Shown one piece after another: positions 46,313-60,110 of a stretch of 64,000 bases of DNA; within the stretch, counting starts at the first letter, position 1, and each line of letters starts with the position of its first letter. The notes below the pieces were generated by a model that was not told the origin of the DNA, made no database searches, and saw nothing but the letters and a program-made list of their open reading frames with translations. Source of the DNA: Trichoplax adhaerens (taxonomy: Eukaryota > Placozoa > Uniplacotomia > Trichoplacea > Trichoplacidae); the NCBI RefSeq assembly GCF_000150275.1, contig NW_002060946.1, forward strand, positions 6,863,855 through 6,927,854. The letters run 5' to 3'. The position numbers and the translations under genes were made by a program.

Positions 46313-49300
46313 TCATGTTCTAGTTTCTATACGTTTATAATCATCTGCCTCAGGCGGTGATAACCTACTTCGGCGGGACGTATTATCAATATCAATACTG
46401 TCTGTTTGCCTCTCCTCGTTACGTTCATTCTTTTCATCATAATCGCTAATATAATTTCTTTCGCATTCTTGTAACGGAAGATCGGTATCAGGCTCCCCAG
46501 TATTCATTAAACTATATTGCCTATTATTTGGGCTTAAAGTGTTAGTATCATGATCTGGTGAAGTTAGAGGTAGTTCATTGGAATAAGCTAATGCTAATTG
46601 GCCATGACCTCCAGCTGGCGTTGTAGTTGGCTCAATCGGGCTGCAATCATTATTAGCAGTTTGCATATAGTAAGGATCCGCTGATTCGATAATACGTTGC
46701 TGCTGTAATGGTTGTGGATGATGTTGTTGATGATGATGATGATGATGATGAGGATGATAGCTATCCTTAGGTGAAGGTATAGTAACGCGAACGACTTGAG
46801 GTGAATTAGAATAGATATGTGCATATTGAGGATGATTATCGCCTTCGTACATGGGACATGTTGCATCAGCGATATAAGATGGATACCGTGGGTGACAATA
46901 ACTATGATTAGCATTACTGCTGCTAGCACCACCAGCATGACTGCTATTGCAACCATCACAATATTTTCGATGAATAAGTGGATTACTATTAATGGTGGGA
47001 TGAAAATTACCAAGGTGAAGATGCATTCTTCCATGATCGCTACTTTCAAATTGTCGATCATCATAGATTGCTTGGCGCTCTGGTATATAAACAGGATGAA
47101 TGCATCGGTCTTCATAATGAATTGTGTCCGTAGGCGATGGAAGTCCACGGTTATCTACTAATCGGTTATTTGTTATATGTGGTTCCTCGAATTCTGATTG
47201 ATCATCATAATGACGATTTGTTTTAGGTAAATAAGATCGAGGTATTTTATCATTACAACTGGATGAACTACCATCGGTTCGCTTGCGATACTTTTTAGAA
47301 CGATTGGATTGGTATGAATAATATTCTGAATGTGAATTAGGATCAGTTCGTCGACTATAGCGATTATCTGTTTGGCCATAATTACGATGGCGTCTTCGTC
47401 TTGAACGTCGTTTCGATGATCGTCGACGATCAGTTCGGGTATAACCATATTCTCTCGTAATATTCTTAAAAGAATCGGAGTGATCGAATGATTGTTGAGG
47501 CTGATTTGTCATCCATTCAGCTACATGAGCAGCTTTTCCTTCACTCTCACTATTCATTCTAGGATGGGCTTCAAATTTTTGTTGCTTGCATAGTTCACTA
47601 GATGAAATTGTCGGAATTATGTTACAAGTTGTGTATGCAATCAATTCAATTAACAGCGTGAATTAAAAAAAAGTATTGATATTTCTTCAATACGGAAGCG
47701 ATATCATATTACTGATTAAGTAGAGTTTTATTTTTCATTTCGCTTACCTTTCTAAGGCTGGGGCAGGTGATTGTTCATTAAGGGAATCTGCATCGACCGT
47801 TTTATCGATATTGCTGGAACTGCCATGATTTGATTCAATCAGAGTATTTCTAATGATTGATGTTTCAACGGCTCCATCAGTTTGATATTGAACTACTGCA
47901 TTTGTCCTAAGTATAAGTAATAATATGAGAATAAATCATATTGTAGGTATAACTATCCTATATTGATACCGTTTCTTGCGTTATACGTAGTATTTTGGAG
48001 GTTAAATCTCCTTTATTCCACGCTAATGGTGTAATTAATTTAATTTATTTAGTGGTAACATACTCGTACTAACCTAACAATTTGGATTTCTTCACCGCGT
48101 TCGGATTCGTGTTGAAATATACTTGCTCCTATCAAATATATAAGTATATTATCATCTAAATTATAAATTTTTGATGATTATTTCAATATTCTATCATTTT
48201 CTCGTCTTTAGAATCATGCAATTTCTGATAATCAACGATTCTAGCATGATGATAATAATACAAGTAAAAGTTGTATATATAAGATAAATGCTTATATCCA
48301 GTAAACTACTAGAGTTTATAAATGGAAAATAAGACATTATTCTTTTTGTTACTATACACTTCCTAATGTTTTACCTTTTCTAGATTGGGGTATTCTATGT
48401 CTTTTCTTGATAACATGCACAATTAATACGATGGCAGCGATTGTAACTATACCGCATGCTGCAATGACAACGGTAAAAATAACTAAATCATCTTTTGTTA
48501 AGGTATCATCATCTATGATAGTTTGTGTTGCTGGATTAGTTTCGCTGTAGATTAGAGGATTCTTGGTACTAACTGTAGGCTGTGTAACTATAAGTAATTT
48601 GAAAAAAGATGCAAATAGTTGTTATAATCTATATATGTTATATATCAACAATAGGTTAGATTATATTATATATAACAAGACATTGATAGAATTACAATAA
48701 TCTAGTCAGGTTTTAATAATATATTAGTACATATTTATTCTATCTTTGGTTAAAAACTACTACTGTAACTATTTAACTAGGTTAAAAATAATCTGGTTTC
48801 ATTTTAACAATGCATTAGAACACGTTTATGCTATCCTTGGTTGAAAACTACTAGCTACGGGTATTTAACTAGATTAAAAATTTAATCTAGGTAATGCTCT
48901 GAATTAGATCGGTGTAAATCGGACTCTAACTTACACACACGAATATTAATTATGAATTAAATTCACCTGAATTTAATTTAATAACGTAGAATAAGCTAAA
49001 TTTTCCTCTTCCTTGGCCGTTAATTGCTTGCAAAGCTGTAATATACGTATGATTTGGCGATAATCCATAAAGCCGATATTCATAAAGGCCAACATTGTCA
49101 AATTTGATGTACTTCATGTTACGCATTGCATAACTCTTGTCATCGATTACCATATAGCATAGTCTATAATGAGTAATTACTTCTTGGGTAATCGTTTGTG
49201 GTCTTAGCTGTTGATTAACGGAGGGAAAAAATGGAAATTAGCTTTACACGTAGTAGATGTGTTATGTAATTCCAATGTCCAGCTTAATCTTTAACAGTTT

Positions 49301-52300
49301 AGACTATTAAAATTACTTATGTAATAACTCACTGTCCAATAGATATCGATGGCCTTGGATTGAATCCAGGATGTATGACTAATATATGGAACCACTACTG
49401 GAGGCATAATTCGTTCTATCAATTGAATTTCTGCGCTTTTACTATAATCACTCGTTCTATCATTTTTAAAGTTAGCTCTTATGCCAAACCTGTAATTAAA
49501 GAGGATGTTATATCAATTATTGGATATACAAACATTAGTAAGTCTATTGAAATACATAGTTATATGTTTAATATATTTAAAATAAACTTAATACTGATAC
49601 ATTTTGCATTATTCAATTTCTTTGTTATTCAATTATGTTATGTACGATCTTCCAAGTATACAAGATAGACTACTTACACATATCTTTGACCTCCTTTTAA
49701 ATGTTGGATAGTGAATTGACTTAAATCGGGCGATATATCCTTGATCATATTCTGCCTTAATGATCGACTAAATGAGGAAGTCATATTATACCTAATAGTA
49801 AATGATTTGACATAGCGTCTATCGCTGGATGGAAACTTCCATAACATTGTTGCATTAGTCTTGCTTTCTTGCCTTATAAATGTAATTATGGGTACTAGAC
49901 AGTCAATCAAGACGAGATAATAATGAGAGTTAGTTCATTAATTTATCCATAGCTTCAGTGATAGTAATTAGAATTTATAAAGCGTTAATTTCTTTGTTCA
50001 TACCAGTATTAATCCAAGGCCATATGGTCAATTGATTGCTAGCTGATTGGCTTGTAGAGGGATTTGTTGTTAATGTTGCAGGAGTAGATGAAGATGGTAG
50101 CACTGGACGCCCTAATTCAATTTAACGATATCACAATGTGTTATTGATCAGTTCAGAATATCAATCGCTCGTGTAATAGACATTGAAAAGAAAATAGAAA
50201 TTTAGCTTTACCTGGCGAAATTTTCAAATAAGTTATAACTTGAGAACTGCCAAATTGGTTGAAAGCAACACATTGATATATAGTTTCATCTCCTTTATTA
50301 ACGTTACGTATATAGAGATGATTGTAGTTGCTACGAATGCGAGAATTAAAGTCTGTACGAATTAGTTTAACACCATTTTGGAACCATTGCACAGCAGTAA
50401 CGGCTGATCCAGTTACGGAACAATTTAAATCGATATCAGCACCTACATAAGTTTTGGTTTCTGGAGGTAAGTAGGCTTCAGGTGGAGCTATTGAAGTAAA
50501 ATTGCCAATAAATTTAAGTTTATTCCAAGCTAAAAGTACATCTACAGTTTCTTCTATCGTCTAACATTATTTGCATACTGGTATGCTGATATTGTAAACG
50601 GGAAATAAAGCGATTTTATTTCCTCTAATACTTAAATTTATTTCAAGCTTCTTATAGCGTCGCTAGGTGACCTACAGTAATATCTATTTGTATTTATTAG
50701 ATTAAAATAAACTTATATTATGCCATATTATTTCCTTTCGCTCAAATATTACTGTTGGATTCTATTAGATACAGGATGAGATATATAATTTAATTTCTAA
50801 AATTATAATCTTTAAATTTAGTAACTGATCATTTAGTCTTGATCTATTTAAAGAAGTCCTAATTTACGTGATATTATATTTAAAATTCGATTAGCGACTA
50901 TTCCCTCGTATTCAGAGCATAGTAATGTGCTGTTGTAATAAGCTAAGAAATAAACTAGGAATAGGCAATGCTAAATAGATTCAATCTATGCATGTACGAG
51001 TATAATCTCTGTACCTTCAATAGAAAGTAGCGCAGTTGCTGATGTTGATCCTGCTCTGTTTGTTATTGTACATCGATAATGACCACTGTCCGATAATTGT
51101 ACACGCTGAATGACAAGATTATCATTTTGAATGAAATAGCGTCCCTGTGGCATTACTCCATCAATTTTTTGCCAATGGACAGCTGCTTCTGGATCAGCTT
51201 GTGGGACGCAATCAAGAACAACATCCGTGTTGACTCGAGCAGTAACATCACGAGGTAAAGTAGTAAAAGAGATTGTATTATGTAATTTATTTGTATCTAA
51301 AATCGAAAAAATGGAAATTGATTTGAATAAAATCAGCGGAATTAAAAAGAAAGGAAGGAAGGAGAATAGACAATTCTTACTTTGAACAGTCACCAGAGTG
51401 CGGAGTGGTCCGCTATTTTTCTCTTGATTTGGTAGTAGAGGATTTTTTGCGAAACATTTATACTTGCCACGATCTTGTCGGGTGACATTGGCAATGAATA
51501 ATGAACCTGATGAGAGAACTTGAACTCGACTAGATTGGACGACCTCAACACCTTTATTTCGAAATGATATTATAGCTGGTGGATTACTGCTAGGTGGAAA
51601 ACAAGGTATAGTTAATGGGTGGCCAACAAATGCCATGATTTCGCTCGTCATATTGATAGCAAATTCTCCGATAGCTAGAGTTAAAAAATAGATCGATATG
51701 GATTCATTAATCCACCAATATACAATTTTTAATATTAAGCTAGTATAAGCCATGGAAATAGATAGGAATATCTTATTAATATAAATTAGGGACAGTAGAA
51801 TAAATGATAGTCAATTAGGAATGTACATAATAAGGATGGATTTGAGAATGCTGTTCAATTATGAATGATAGAAATATCAATATTGCTTAGTCTAATATTT
51901 ATAATCAAATATCTTTCCAGTGATGATTCAGTTCGATACTATTAGAAGTTTTTAATGTACTTCTATGAGATTGGCGATTTTACTGCAGATAATGAAATAA
52001 CGAACGAAAATTCTACTAATTATCATTCTAAATTAGTTGAAAATGGGTCAAATTTATAATGGGATATTTATTCAATATTTTTAGATTTATAATATATGAT
52101 GCAATTATGCCAACTTACTTGCCCACTTGATAGCAGCATAGCGGCTAACTATGGTATAATTGTTGCTACTAGCGTGGCATTGGTATTTGCCAATGGTAGA
52201 TTGATTAACTTGTTGTATCCATAATGAATGATTATTTAAAACTGCTTGACTATTGGTCCATAGTTGATCATTTCTGTACCACTGTACATTGCTTTGTGGA

Positions 52301-52388
52301 TCATTAGCTTGGCAATTAAGTATCACCGAGCTGCCAGAGATAGTTAAAACTTCAGCTAACGGCTCTTCGACAAATTCTAATGGTAGAG
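46313..52388 (-). CDS. Single-pass adhesion receptor: 4 Ig, 2 FN3, TM, long tail (5' end not fixed)
   Basis: Exons in transcript order (plus coordinates): 52119-52388, 51381-51674, 51015-51296, 50212-50487, 50004-50111, 49678-49894, 49333-49489, 48967-49207, 48375-48587, 48074-48128, 47748-47906, 46313-47597. Phases agree, giving about 1185 residues without the signal exon. The first four exons are Ig domains, each phase 1-1 with a Cys pair ending in YQC, YKC, YRC and YQC. A Ser/Thr/Pro-rich linker of 36 residues follows. Two FN3 domains spread over three exons (SPDLSQFTIQHLKGGQRY; YGLSPNHTYITALQAINGQG). The membrane helix is near DLVIFTVVIAACGIVTIAAI. The last exon encodes most of the tail, with an RRSSKRRSRRRRHRN basic stretch, Tyr-rich runs and a His/Gln tract. 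Axon-guidance and adhesion receptors such as DCC or Robo share the general plan, but the domain count does not match either and no orthologue is claimed. The initiating exon is uncertain (see 52861-52894). Confidence 0.85.
48699..48883. repeat. Tandem duplication, 2 x about 92 bp, in a receptor intron
   Basis: AATCTAGTC..., TTTAACTAGGTTAAAAA and GGTTGAAAACTACTA-type blocks recur at 48699 and 48790 with moderate divergence. They lie in the intron just before the transmembrane exon of the 4-Ig receptor and do not touch coding sequence. Confidence 0.75.
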
Positions 52389-52860
52389 CTAAAAAGAAGG
52401 CAATCACAATAGATTAGTACTCAAGTCTAGCGTAAAGGTTCATTGGTCAATTTGATCCAATATTTAGATTATAGGGCAATTATATTCTATCTTAGTGAGA
52501 ATGAAAAGGAATGGGAGACGCAGCGATAGGACTACCAGAAATCCTGTTCATCATCCTAACTATTAGAAACTTCTCTATTTAGAGACGTATAGATAATCTT
52601 TTTCTTTTAATACTAAATATGAAATGATTCCTAGGAATACTGTTAGAATATGTATTTTAAAAGTTAAATATGTTTGGTAGCTATCAATTAATCTTAATAG
52701 ATACGAGACAGCGCAAGGAAAGAAGGAAAAGTTCTCACTTTAAAATCTTCAAAATAATATTAATATTAATAATAAATAATTATGAAATGATTCATGTAAA
52801 ATCCAATTCCTTAAAAAAATTAGATCTGTATTTTTACAAAAATACAGATTTTAAGCCTAC

Positions 52861-52894
52861 CTGCTAGTGAAGAATGGCAACTGATGATAATCAT
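52861..52894 (-). other. Candidate first coding exon of the 4-Ig receptor
   Basis: On the minus strand an ATG opens 11 codons (MIIISCHSSLA) and ends in phase 1 at a GTAGGC donor, the phase needed by the first Ig exon. The resulting signal peptide would be unusually short and only weakly hydrophobic, so the true start may be another exon farther upstream. Confidence 0.2.
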
Positions 52895-55800
52895 GATGAT
52901 GGCATAACAGACGTAAGAAAATGGTCTAATCGCCATTTTATTAGCCATCATAAATAGGCAGATTCAATAATCTTGGCCAAGAAAAAGTTGGTGACGGATA
53001 CGTTGATGTTGACGAGTCTTTTTCTGTTATTTTAGACCAATGATATAGCTCTAAATAAATAAAATAATAGATTAGACTGCGTAGTCCATCTATTTATGTT
53101 TAAAAATTACCGTTATCTCTCTCTTTTGCTGTCTATCTCTATATCAGAAGTCTGCTAGATTAATGGTATCATTTATCATCATAATAAGGTCTAGTATATT
53201 TTCTTTCACAAGCTAGACATGAAGAATATTTCCTATTCTTTATGTTATTATTTGTATTTATGTACAGGATAGACAAGGCAGTTTTATACAGCTAGTATGC
53301 AAAGCAATATAACCAGACGCTATTGATATAATTTATGAGTAATTATAGGTATCCATGCCAATAATCAATTCAATTCTCTTTTGCATTAATTAAGAATTGT
53401 ATGATATGACGCCATAGTTGTGATAACTACTCGGCACAGCTATTTGATTTTATGATTTATTAAGTTTTTCTACCAGATTCTTATCGTGCAAATGTAGTAT
53501 TTCGTCTAGGAATGAAGAAGTGAGATATCTGGCATTACTTTCTTGATAAATAATCGAATAAGGATTTAGATTGATCTCTGTTTTATCAGAGAGGGAGGAG
53601 ATGTTTTCATTTTTCTGATTATATTATAGGATGAGGATCAAGATGAACTTGGAGAGTGTGGCCTATTTCCCATTTCGAAATAGCCAACTCCAACAAAGAC
53701 AACGGCTGCCATAAATAGGTTGACTGCTAATTCATATGCAATTACTATCGAAAATCTAGAATATTCTAACTTAGTGCGTTATTCAACTTATACTCTGGAA
53801 TAGGGAATAACCACTAGAGGCTTAAGTTACAGCGTAGTCGATCACCGTAATATTGTCATTTAAAATAGATGAGTAATTACCTCAAAAATAAATGACTGGT
53901 ATTTCAATTGCAATCAAAGTAATTAATGATAATGATAATTGATATTAATTTTCAATGCCAGTTATCCAACTGTCGCTGTCTCCATCTCATGTAATAAGAA
54001 TTGATAGAGTATAATTTAATAGCTAAAGAGTAAATAATGTCACTGACTGGCTAAGATCCAATCCTGATTACTATTGTCAGATCAATCATGGCAGCAAGGT
54101 TGTATTACCAAAATCATCCAGGCTGACATCGTACATAAATAAAGATTAATTGTCTTCCAAGTATTTGTATTAAAGTCTGATAGGGTGTTTATTGAAACTA
54201 ATTTACTTGAAATTAGAGTACATAGAAGATGAATTCAGCAAAAATTGACTGTTATTAATTCTATGTAGTTAGATTAATGGTAATATCTTACTGTATCATG
54301 ATAATTGGTAAGGTCCCGTTTTTTAATCGGTTTATATAAATATTAGCCCCAAATGTAACTTGATCTTATATTATAAATTGGAAAATTGAAGATTATCGTT
54401 GATAAAGGAATCCATATATAGTTAAGTAAAAGATATAATGTTGAACTAAGAGTATATATTATTTTAATATTACACTTTAAGACCTTATTTCAGCCCAATT
54501 TATTTCATATTATAGGTAGTATATTAATTTAGAAATTCATCTAAGTAATATAGGCTTTCTTGCTAAACTGTGATGATTGGTCACTATTATACTTTAGTTC
54601 CTATTTTAACCAAATTTCATTCCAACTACGATTAATTTAAATCAAGTACTGCCGTAGCTTTTTATAGATTTACGCTTCGATGTTGATTACTGGTTATCCA
54701 TCACAGAGGTTAATGGAAGCAAATTTAAGTGTCTCATAAGACTCGGCAGATAGTAAGACAGGGATAGAGTATTTAAATAAGTGCTGATTAAATCTCATAT
54801 CATTGCGTAAATCTTCCTTAATATATAGCTCGATAGTTAAAAACTTTAATAAAAAATGTTAAAACTCAATCATATTTCTAGTATATTATTTATTAGTTTG
54901 TTTTGGAGAAGAATTGGAGGATGATTAGTCATTCATGATAGCAAAAGGATGAAAAGCATTTATTGGTTGGGATTATCATCTGTTACGTTTGCTACTTTAC
55001 TCTATTTACTAGTATAAGTTCAATGGTGTAAAATTATCATCTGCTCAATGCTATCCTTTAACAGGCGGATATTTTGTGAAGGCATATAATTTTTACGACT
55101 CTTATATTATTTAATTTTTCAAATCGGATTGGACAAGTTAAAGTTCTGTAAACAACAGAAAGGAATTTATTTTGAAAGTAACATTATCGACAGTATCTTA
55201 ATGAATGTAGTATATTAACTAAATTGAACTTTCGATGATAAATTTACGCTATTACTAGTATACCCACACAAGAAGTTTTTGATTTTATACAGCTTCGATC
55301 TCGCAATATTGAAGTTTATTCTAGTGCAGGCTTTCACCACTATGCTAAAAGATGTCTTCTAAATAAAATATAACCCTGTTTACCCTTTCTTACTATCCAT
55401 ATCGCATATATTCATATATTGATTGTTTAGTTCAAGTTATAGAGCTTTAATTTCGCTCTTTACATACCGGTAATTCATTATGGTCAGCATTAGCGAACAA
55501 ATAAATAAAATAAATTATTCTTTTTGGCATCGTAAGGTATCGAACAAAGTTAACGTGGTTAATATCAGAATTTGCAGTCAATGGAAGCCCAAAGAATAAC
55601 AGCTTGATCTCCCTTCTCCTAAAAACCGATTCCTCTATTCCATTTGATTAGATTATTATGACAATTGATTGTGCTTTAAAAATGTATTAGGAATAACAGG
55701 AAGGAACTGATCTACTGATGTGAATATTAGCGAAATAGGATACTAATGATATTGTAGTGTAATAATAGCTAATTTGATTGCTTCGCTATCGTATTCTTTT

Positions 55801-56120
55801 AATAAGTTATAGGTATTTATTTTAGATTATTTCATGATTGAATGGCTGATGTTGTAATAGAATCTTGATTTTCCGATTTTTGCTTGTTTGCTTGATGTTA
55901 AAAAGGATCATTATTGACTTTGAGAGGTGTGCGAATCAATTCGATGGCGTAAAAAAATGGCATAAAATGAAATTATTACTCTACGTATACCTCAGTTATC
56001 AATAAGAAAAAAATGGATTAGATGTGTTCAAGCTATCAAATTAGTTAACGCATCAATAATAAGCTGATGTATTAGCTAGGCTGATTACTGAAATAGATCA
56101 ATGAATGGAAGAAAAAAAAA

Positions 56121-56530
56121 TTAATATGCACTGTCAGAGTGATAGCAAGAGTGGACAAATTCAATCTATACGTTGATGATCTAATCATTATAGTTATGGC
56201 ACTTAATAAGATAAATAAGAACTTAATATGGATAAACTAAATAGGCATAAAATTATATATCGAATAAAAAATTAGTAGCCACTGTCTGAATGATGACAAG
56301 AGCGGAAAATTTAATCTAGACGTTGGTAACCTGATATTCTAGCTATGGTAGTTAATGAGATGGATAAATAAAATAGGCGTAAAATATATATCGAATAAAA
56401 AATTAATATGCACCGTCAGAATGATGACAAGAATGAATAAATCCAATCTAGACGTTGATGACCTAATCATTCTAGCTGTGATAGTTGCTAAGATGGACAA
56501 ATATTAAATAAGGATAAATCAAACAAGGTA
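56121..56530. repeat. Degenerate tandem repeat, three units of about 130-150 bp
   Basis: Units start near 56121, 56272 and 56403 with TTAATATGCAC(T/C)GTCAG-like sequence. Each continues with AATCTAGACGTTGATGA, CTAATCATTCTAGCT and TAAGATGGATAAA blocks. Divergence is moderate, and no open frame is conserved between units. Confidence 0.75.
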
Positions 56531-59500
56531 AATTTATATCCCCTTTTTAATAGTGATCATCGTGGCCCAAGTATTGAATAATTTAATATCTAAAGAATGA
56601 CGGAGGCGCTTTAAATCACAGTTTTTAATAGCTAAAATGGTAAATACGTGCAAAGAAATTTTAATATTGGAAATATGGTAAGTATGAGCCTTGATTACTT
56701 TGTAGGTATAAAATAACTTGCAAATTTAGAATGCGCAATTCTTTACTGTGTTAGACATTATAAGTTACTACATATAAATCCTAACACCGTCTATTAATGG
56801 CCAGAGTATCGATTTTAATAGAGAATTCCATCCTTGATAGTTGCAGTATGATGGTTTTTGGAATCAATTGGTTGATGAGAAAAAGATTAAGGGATTAAGA
56901 GAGTTATATCAACGAAATTTATCAGGTTATTCAATAATAGTATCATCATCGATCGCTCGATGATTTAATATTTAAAATGCAAGCATAGATGAGATGAATA
57001 ATATTGTTCATTTCTTGAAGGAAGAATAAAACTGATTTCTGTGTGGCATTTGTAGCATTTTAATTTACAGCAATGTGAAGGAATTGTACCTATTATACCG
57101 ATGACTGATTGATTCTTGTCGTAATATTTTTCTCTCTTTTCCACAAATATTAAAGGTCAATCTAATTTACAAAGTAATAAGGCAAGCATAATGTAGGCGT
57201 ATAGACGCCTGTTCTATTTCTGATTATTTTGTACAGATAGCAATGGAGAACAGTTCTAATTTACTCATAGATCGATAATGAGTTATTTTAAGCGATCATG
57301 TTGACAGCCAAATCTTAAGCTATCACCGTTCACCATTTTTATTACTTTAGATAGGTCCATATTTTGCCTACTGTGGTCAGAAAAAGGATTATAGGATGAG
57401 ACAATGCTAGGCATTTTATATTACTGTGATTTAGGTAAGTAATCGCGTAGGAAAAAGTTGTGAAAACTAAAATAGATTCATATCCCTAACTTTCTTCTCC
57501 TAGCGTCTATTTGATAGCATAAACAACTGCCAGTTGTATCCATCAATGATTATGATATTAATGGGTTGATATCCCTTTTCGTATTTTTAATCTTATTTAG
57601 AGAGATTAAAGCTTGATAATTCTTTTGCGTTATGCTAGAAATTAAATGATGAACTAGAATCGAGAATAATAATTAAGTGGTCGACTTGATCCGTATTCTA
57701 CTGTGGAGCAAAAATTCAGACGTAACTTAGCATTAACGTACAGACGTTATACAGCTATTAAATGATCATTGTGAATTTAATCGTTAGTATGGGATATTGA
57801 GCGAACATGAATAGTACTAATAATAAGCGTTATCGTATACCGAGTAGCGAAAAATTCTACCGGAAGGCTTTTAAAGGAATTTGAAAATTTTTCGATGTAA
57901 AAGATGATGATACTAGAGGAAGCAATGGCATTGGGGGAAAAAATTGGGATTGCAAGCAAAGGAGTTGATCATCAGCTCGATACAATCAGGATGAAACTTA
58001 CCTTTTGCAGATCGCTGACTTTGACTGAAAATACAAGTAATTTGGATTATTAGATAGCGACCCCAAAGATTTCAGGAAAGCTACCAATTCAAATGGTTGG
58101 CTTGATTATATTATATACATGATTTTTTCAGCTATCTTTAAGGCAGAATAGAGTCGGCGAAGAAAAGACGTTTTCTTCGCGATAAATGCGTGATAAGGCT
58201 TGTAAAATTGTCACTTATTTAGAGTCGATCAATGTAGGGAAATAGGTTGCTAAACTGCTTCACCATGCCAAGACCACGATTATAATCGCGATGATTTTCT
58301 TTCTTTGTTAAGTTACAATTTTTCTTCTTGCGTAGTAATTGAATGTTGCTAAGATATCAAGGTAAAGTCTTTCTTTCCTCCTTTCAATTCCAGACAGCAA
58401 GTAGTTGAATGTCTGTCTTTTCTCTTTTGATGATCCCCCTTGTCTTGTTGGAACTTTCTCTCTCTCTCTCTATTCTATCCAATTGGTTCTAGTATTGAAG
58501 TCGTGAAATAGTATAATTGCTGTCCTAGTCGTCCTTTTAGTATACTATAAAATAGAGACAATGCTCAATTTTGTTTGTCATTAATACTAGTTTTTCTATC
58601 GATACAAAAGGCGTACAAGATGAACAATTCTCTCTAGGTCATGATCGAATTGAGTATCTATCAATTCAACTGATGTAAGAATCCAGTTGGTCATATACAA
58701 TAAGAGGATAGAAAAGGATGAAAATAATTGACATATTTCTTCTATTCAACTTTGGTCATGCTATTTTATAATGTCAATATTCAAATGGGCAAGATAATAA
58801 CCGGTTGAATTGGACAACAGGTTGGTAAATTCCACGCATTGTCAATAGAATTGAAGGGAGATAGATAAAATGTCAACAGAATGATTCATTTACCTCTATT
58901 GGTAGAAGCTTGGATTAATTATTCTGTGAATAGGCTATGGCACGTAAAGAGAAGAATAGTTCAACGAGTCTATTAGAATTGGATGTTATTTACCTAAACT
59001 ATTTGGATCGCTAATCGAATTCAATAGGCATTCCTTTCTTTTCTTATCTAGTCAAGATAATGCTATCTAAGGTGGAGTATACAGCTGATAGACAAAAGGA
59101 TCAAAATGACAAAAGAAATCAAGATAAAAAGGATAGATAATGGTAAAATAATTATCCTAGTCAGTCGATTAAGCAAAGTAGAAAACTTGATGAAACATGT
59201 TGTGATTATGTATCAACGCCACGTCAATCAAGTGTGATTTCTTTCATGAAATAATGATTCTATTTTTCTATCATCATCAACACTTCATCAATCATGGCAC
59301 GCGTGGTGCTAGATTAATATCAGATTACTTTGTCTCGTGGTTGGTTAATTTTAGCGTTGATGTAGTACGTACAGAATTAATCAACCTTATTATTGAGCTT
59401 TCTGCATAATTGTACTGCAATTAAAATTGAGTACACGTAGAAAATGGAGTAGATGATCGTTTAATTCTACTTGTTTACGGCATAATTGGAGTTGGATAGA

Positions 59501-59581
59501 ATGGAGTGATATGGATCATTCTACAGTAACATCTGTTTATTCGTATTTTGTTATTAAATGTGAACACTTATCATAAAATAG

Positions 59582-60110
59582 GTAGACATTGATATAATGG
59601 AGTTCCTGAAGATTCAACTATAATTCAAGTTGAGTATAGGTAGAGGAAGAAATGGGCAAGATGGTCAAATTCCACATGTTTATCGTGTCATAATTGAGGT
59701 TGATTATAAGTATGTAGACATTGATGTTGAAATTCCTCTGTAATTCAATGAGTATGAGCAGAGGAAAAATGACTGTCACGGTCAAATTTTACATGTTTAT
59801 AATAATATAATTGGAGTTGAATATAGTATAAAGTTTGTAGACATTGATGCTATAATAGAGTTCCTTAAGATTCTACTGTAATTCAAGTTGAGTATGGGTA
59901 GAGAAAGAAATGGGTGAGACGGTCAAATTCCAAATGTTTGTAGTATAATAATTAGAGCTAAATATGAAGTATGTAGACATGGATGTAATGATAGATTTCC
60001 TTTACATTCTACAGTAATTCAAGTTGAGTATAGATAGAGGAAGAAATGGGTGAAATTCCACATGTTTATAGTGTAATAATTAATTAGAGTTGAATAGAAT
60101 CTTGTGGTAT
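59582..60110. repeat. Degenerate tandem array, about four units of about 130 bp
   Basis: GTAGACATTGATG begins units near 59582, 59714, 59837 and 59973. Shared blocks in order are GAGTTCCT, ATTCAAGTTGAGTATGG, AGAGGAAGAAATGGGTGA, GGTCAAATTCCACATGTTTA and ATAATTAGAGTTGAATA. More diverged relatives continue to about 61.1 kb, for example the GGAGTTCCTCATTCTAG and CAAATTCAAGATGTTTATAG blocks. Confidence 0.8.

Noticed and set aside
46594-47148. Minus-strand frame of 184 codons rich in Ile/His
   Set aside because: It is an out-of-frame shadow of the 4-Ig receptor's last exon. The alternative frame continues the receptor with matched splice phase.
58003-58025. A 23-nt minus-strand segment with good acceptor (TTTTCAG) and donor (GTAAGT) borders
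   Set aside because: It has no ATG and no partner exon. It could be an untranslated exon of the 4-Ig receptor, but chance cannot be excluded, so it was not annotated.
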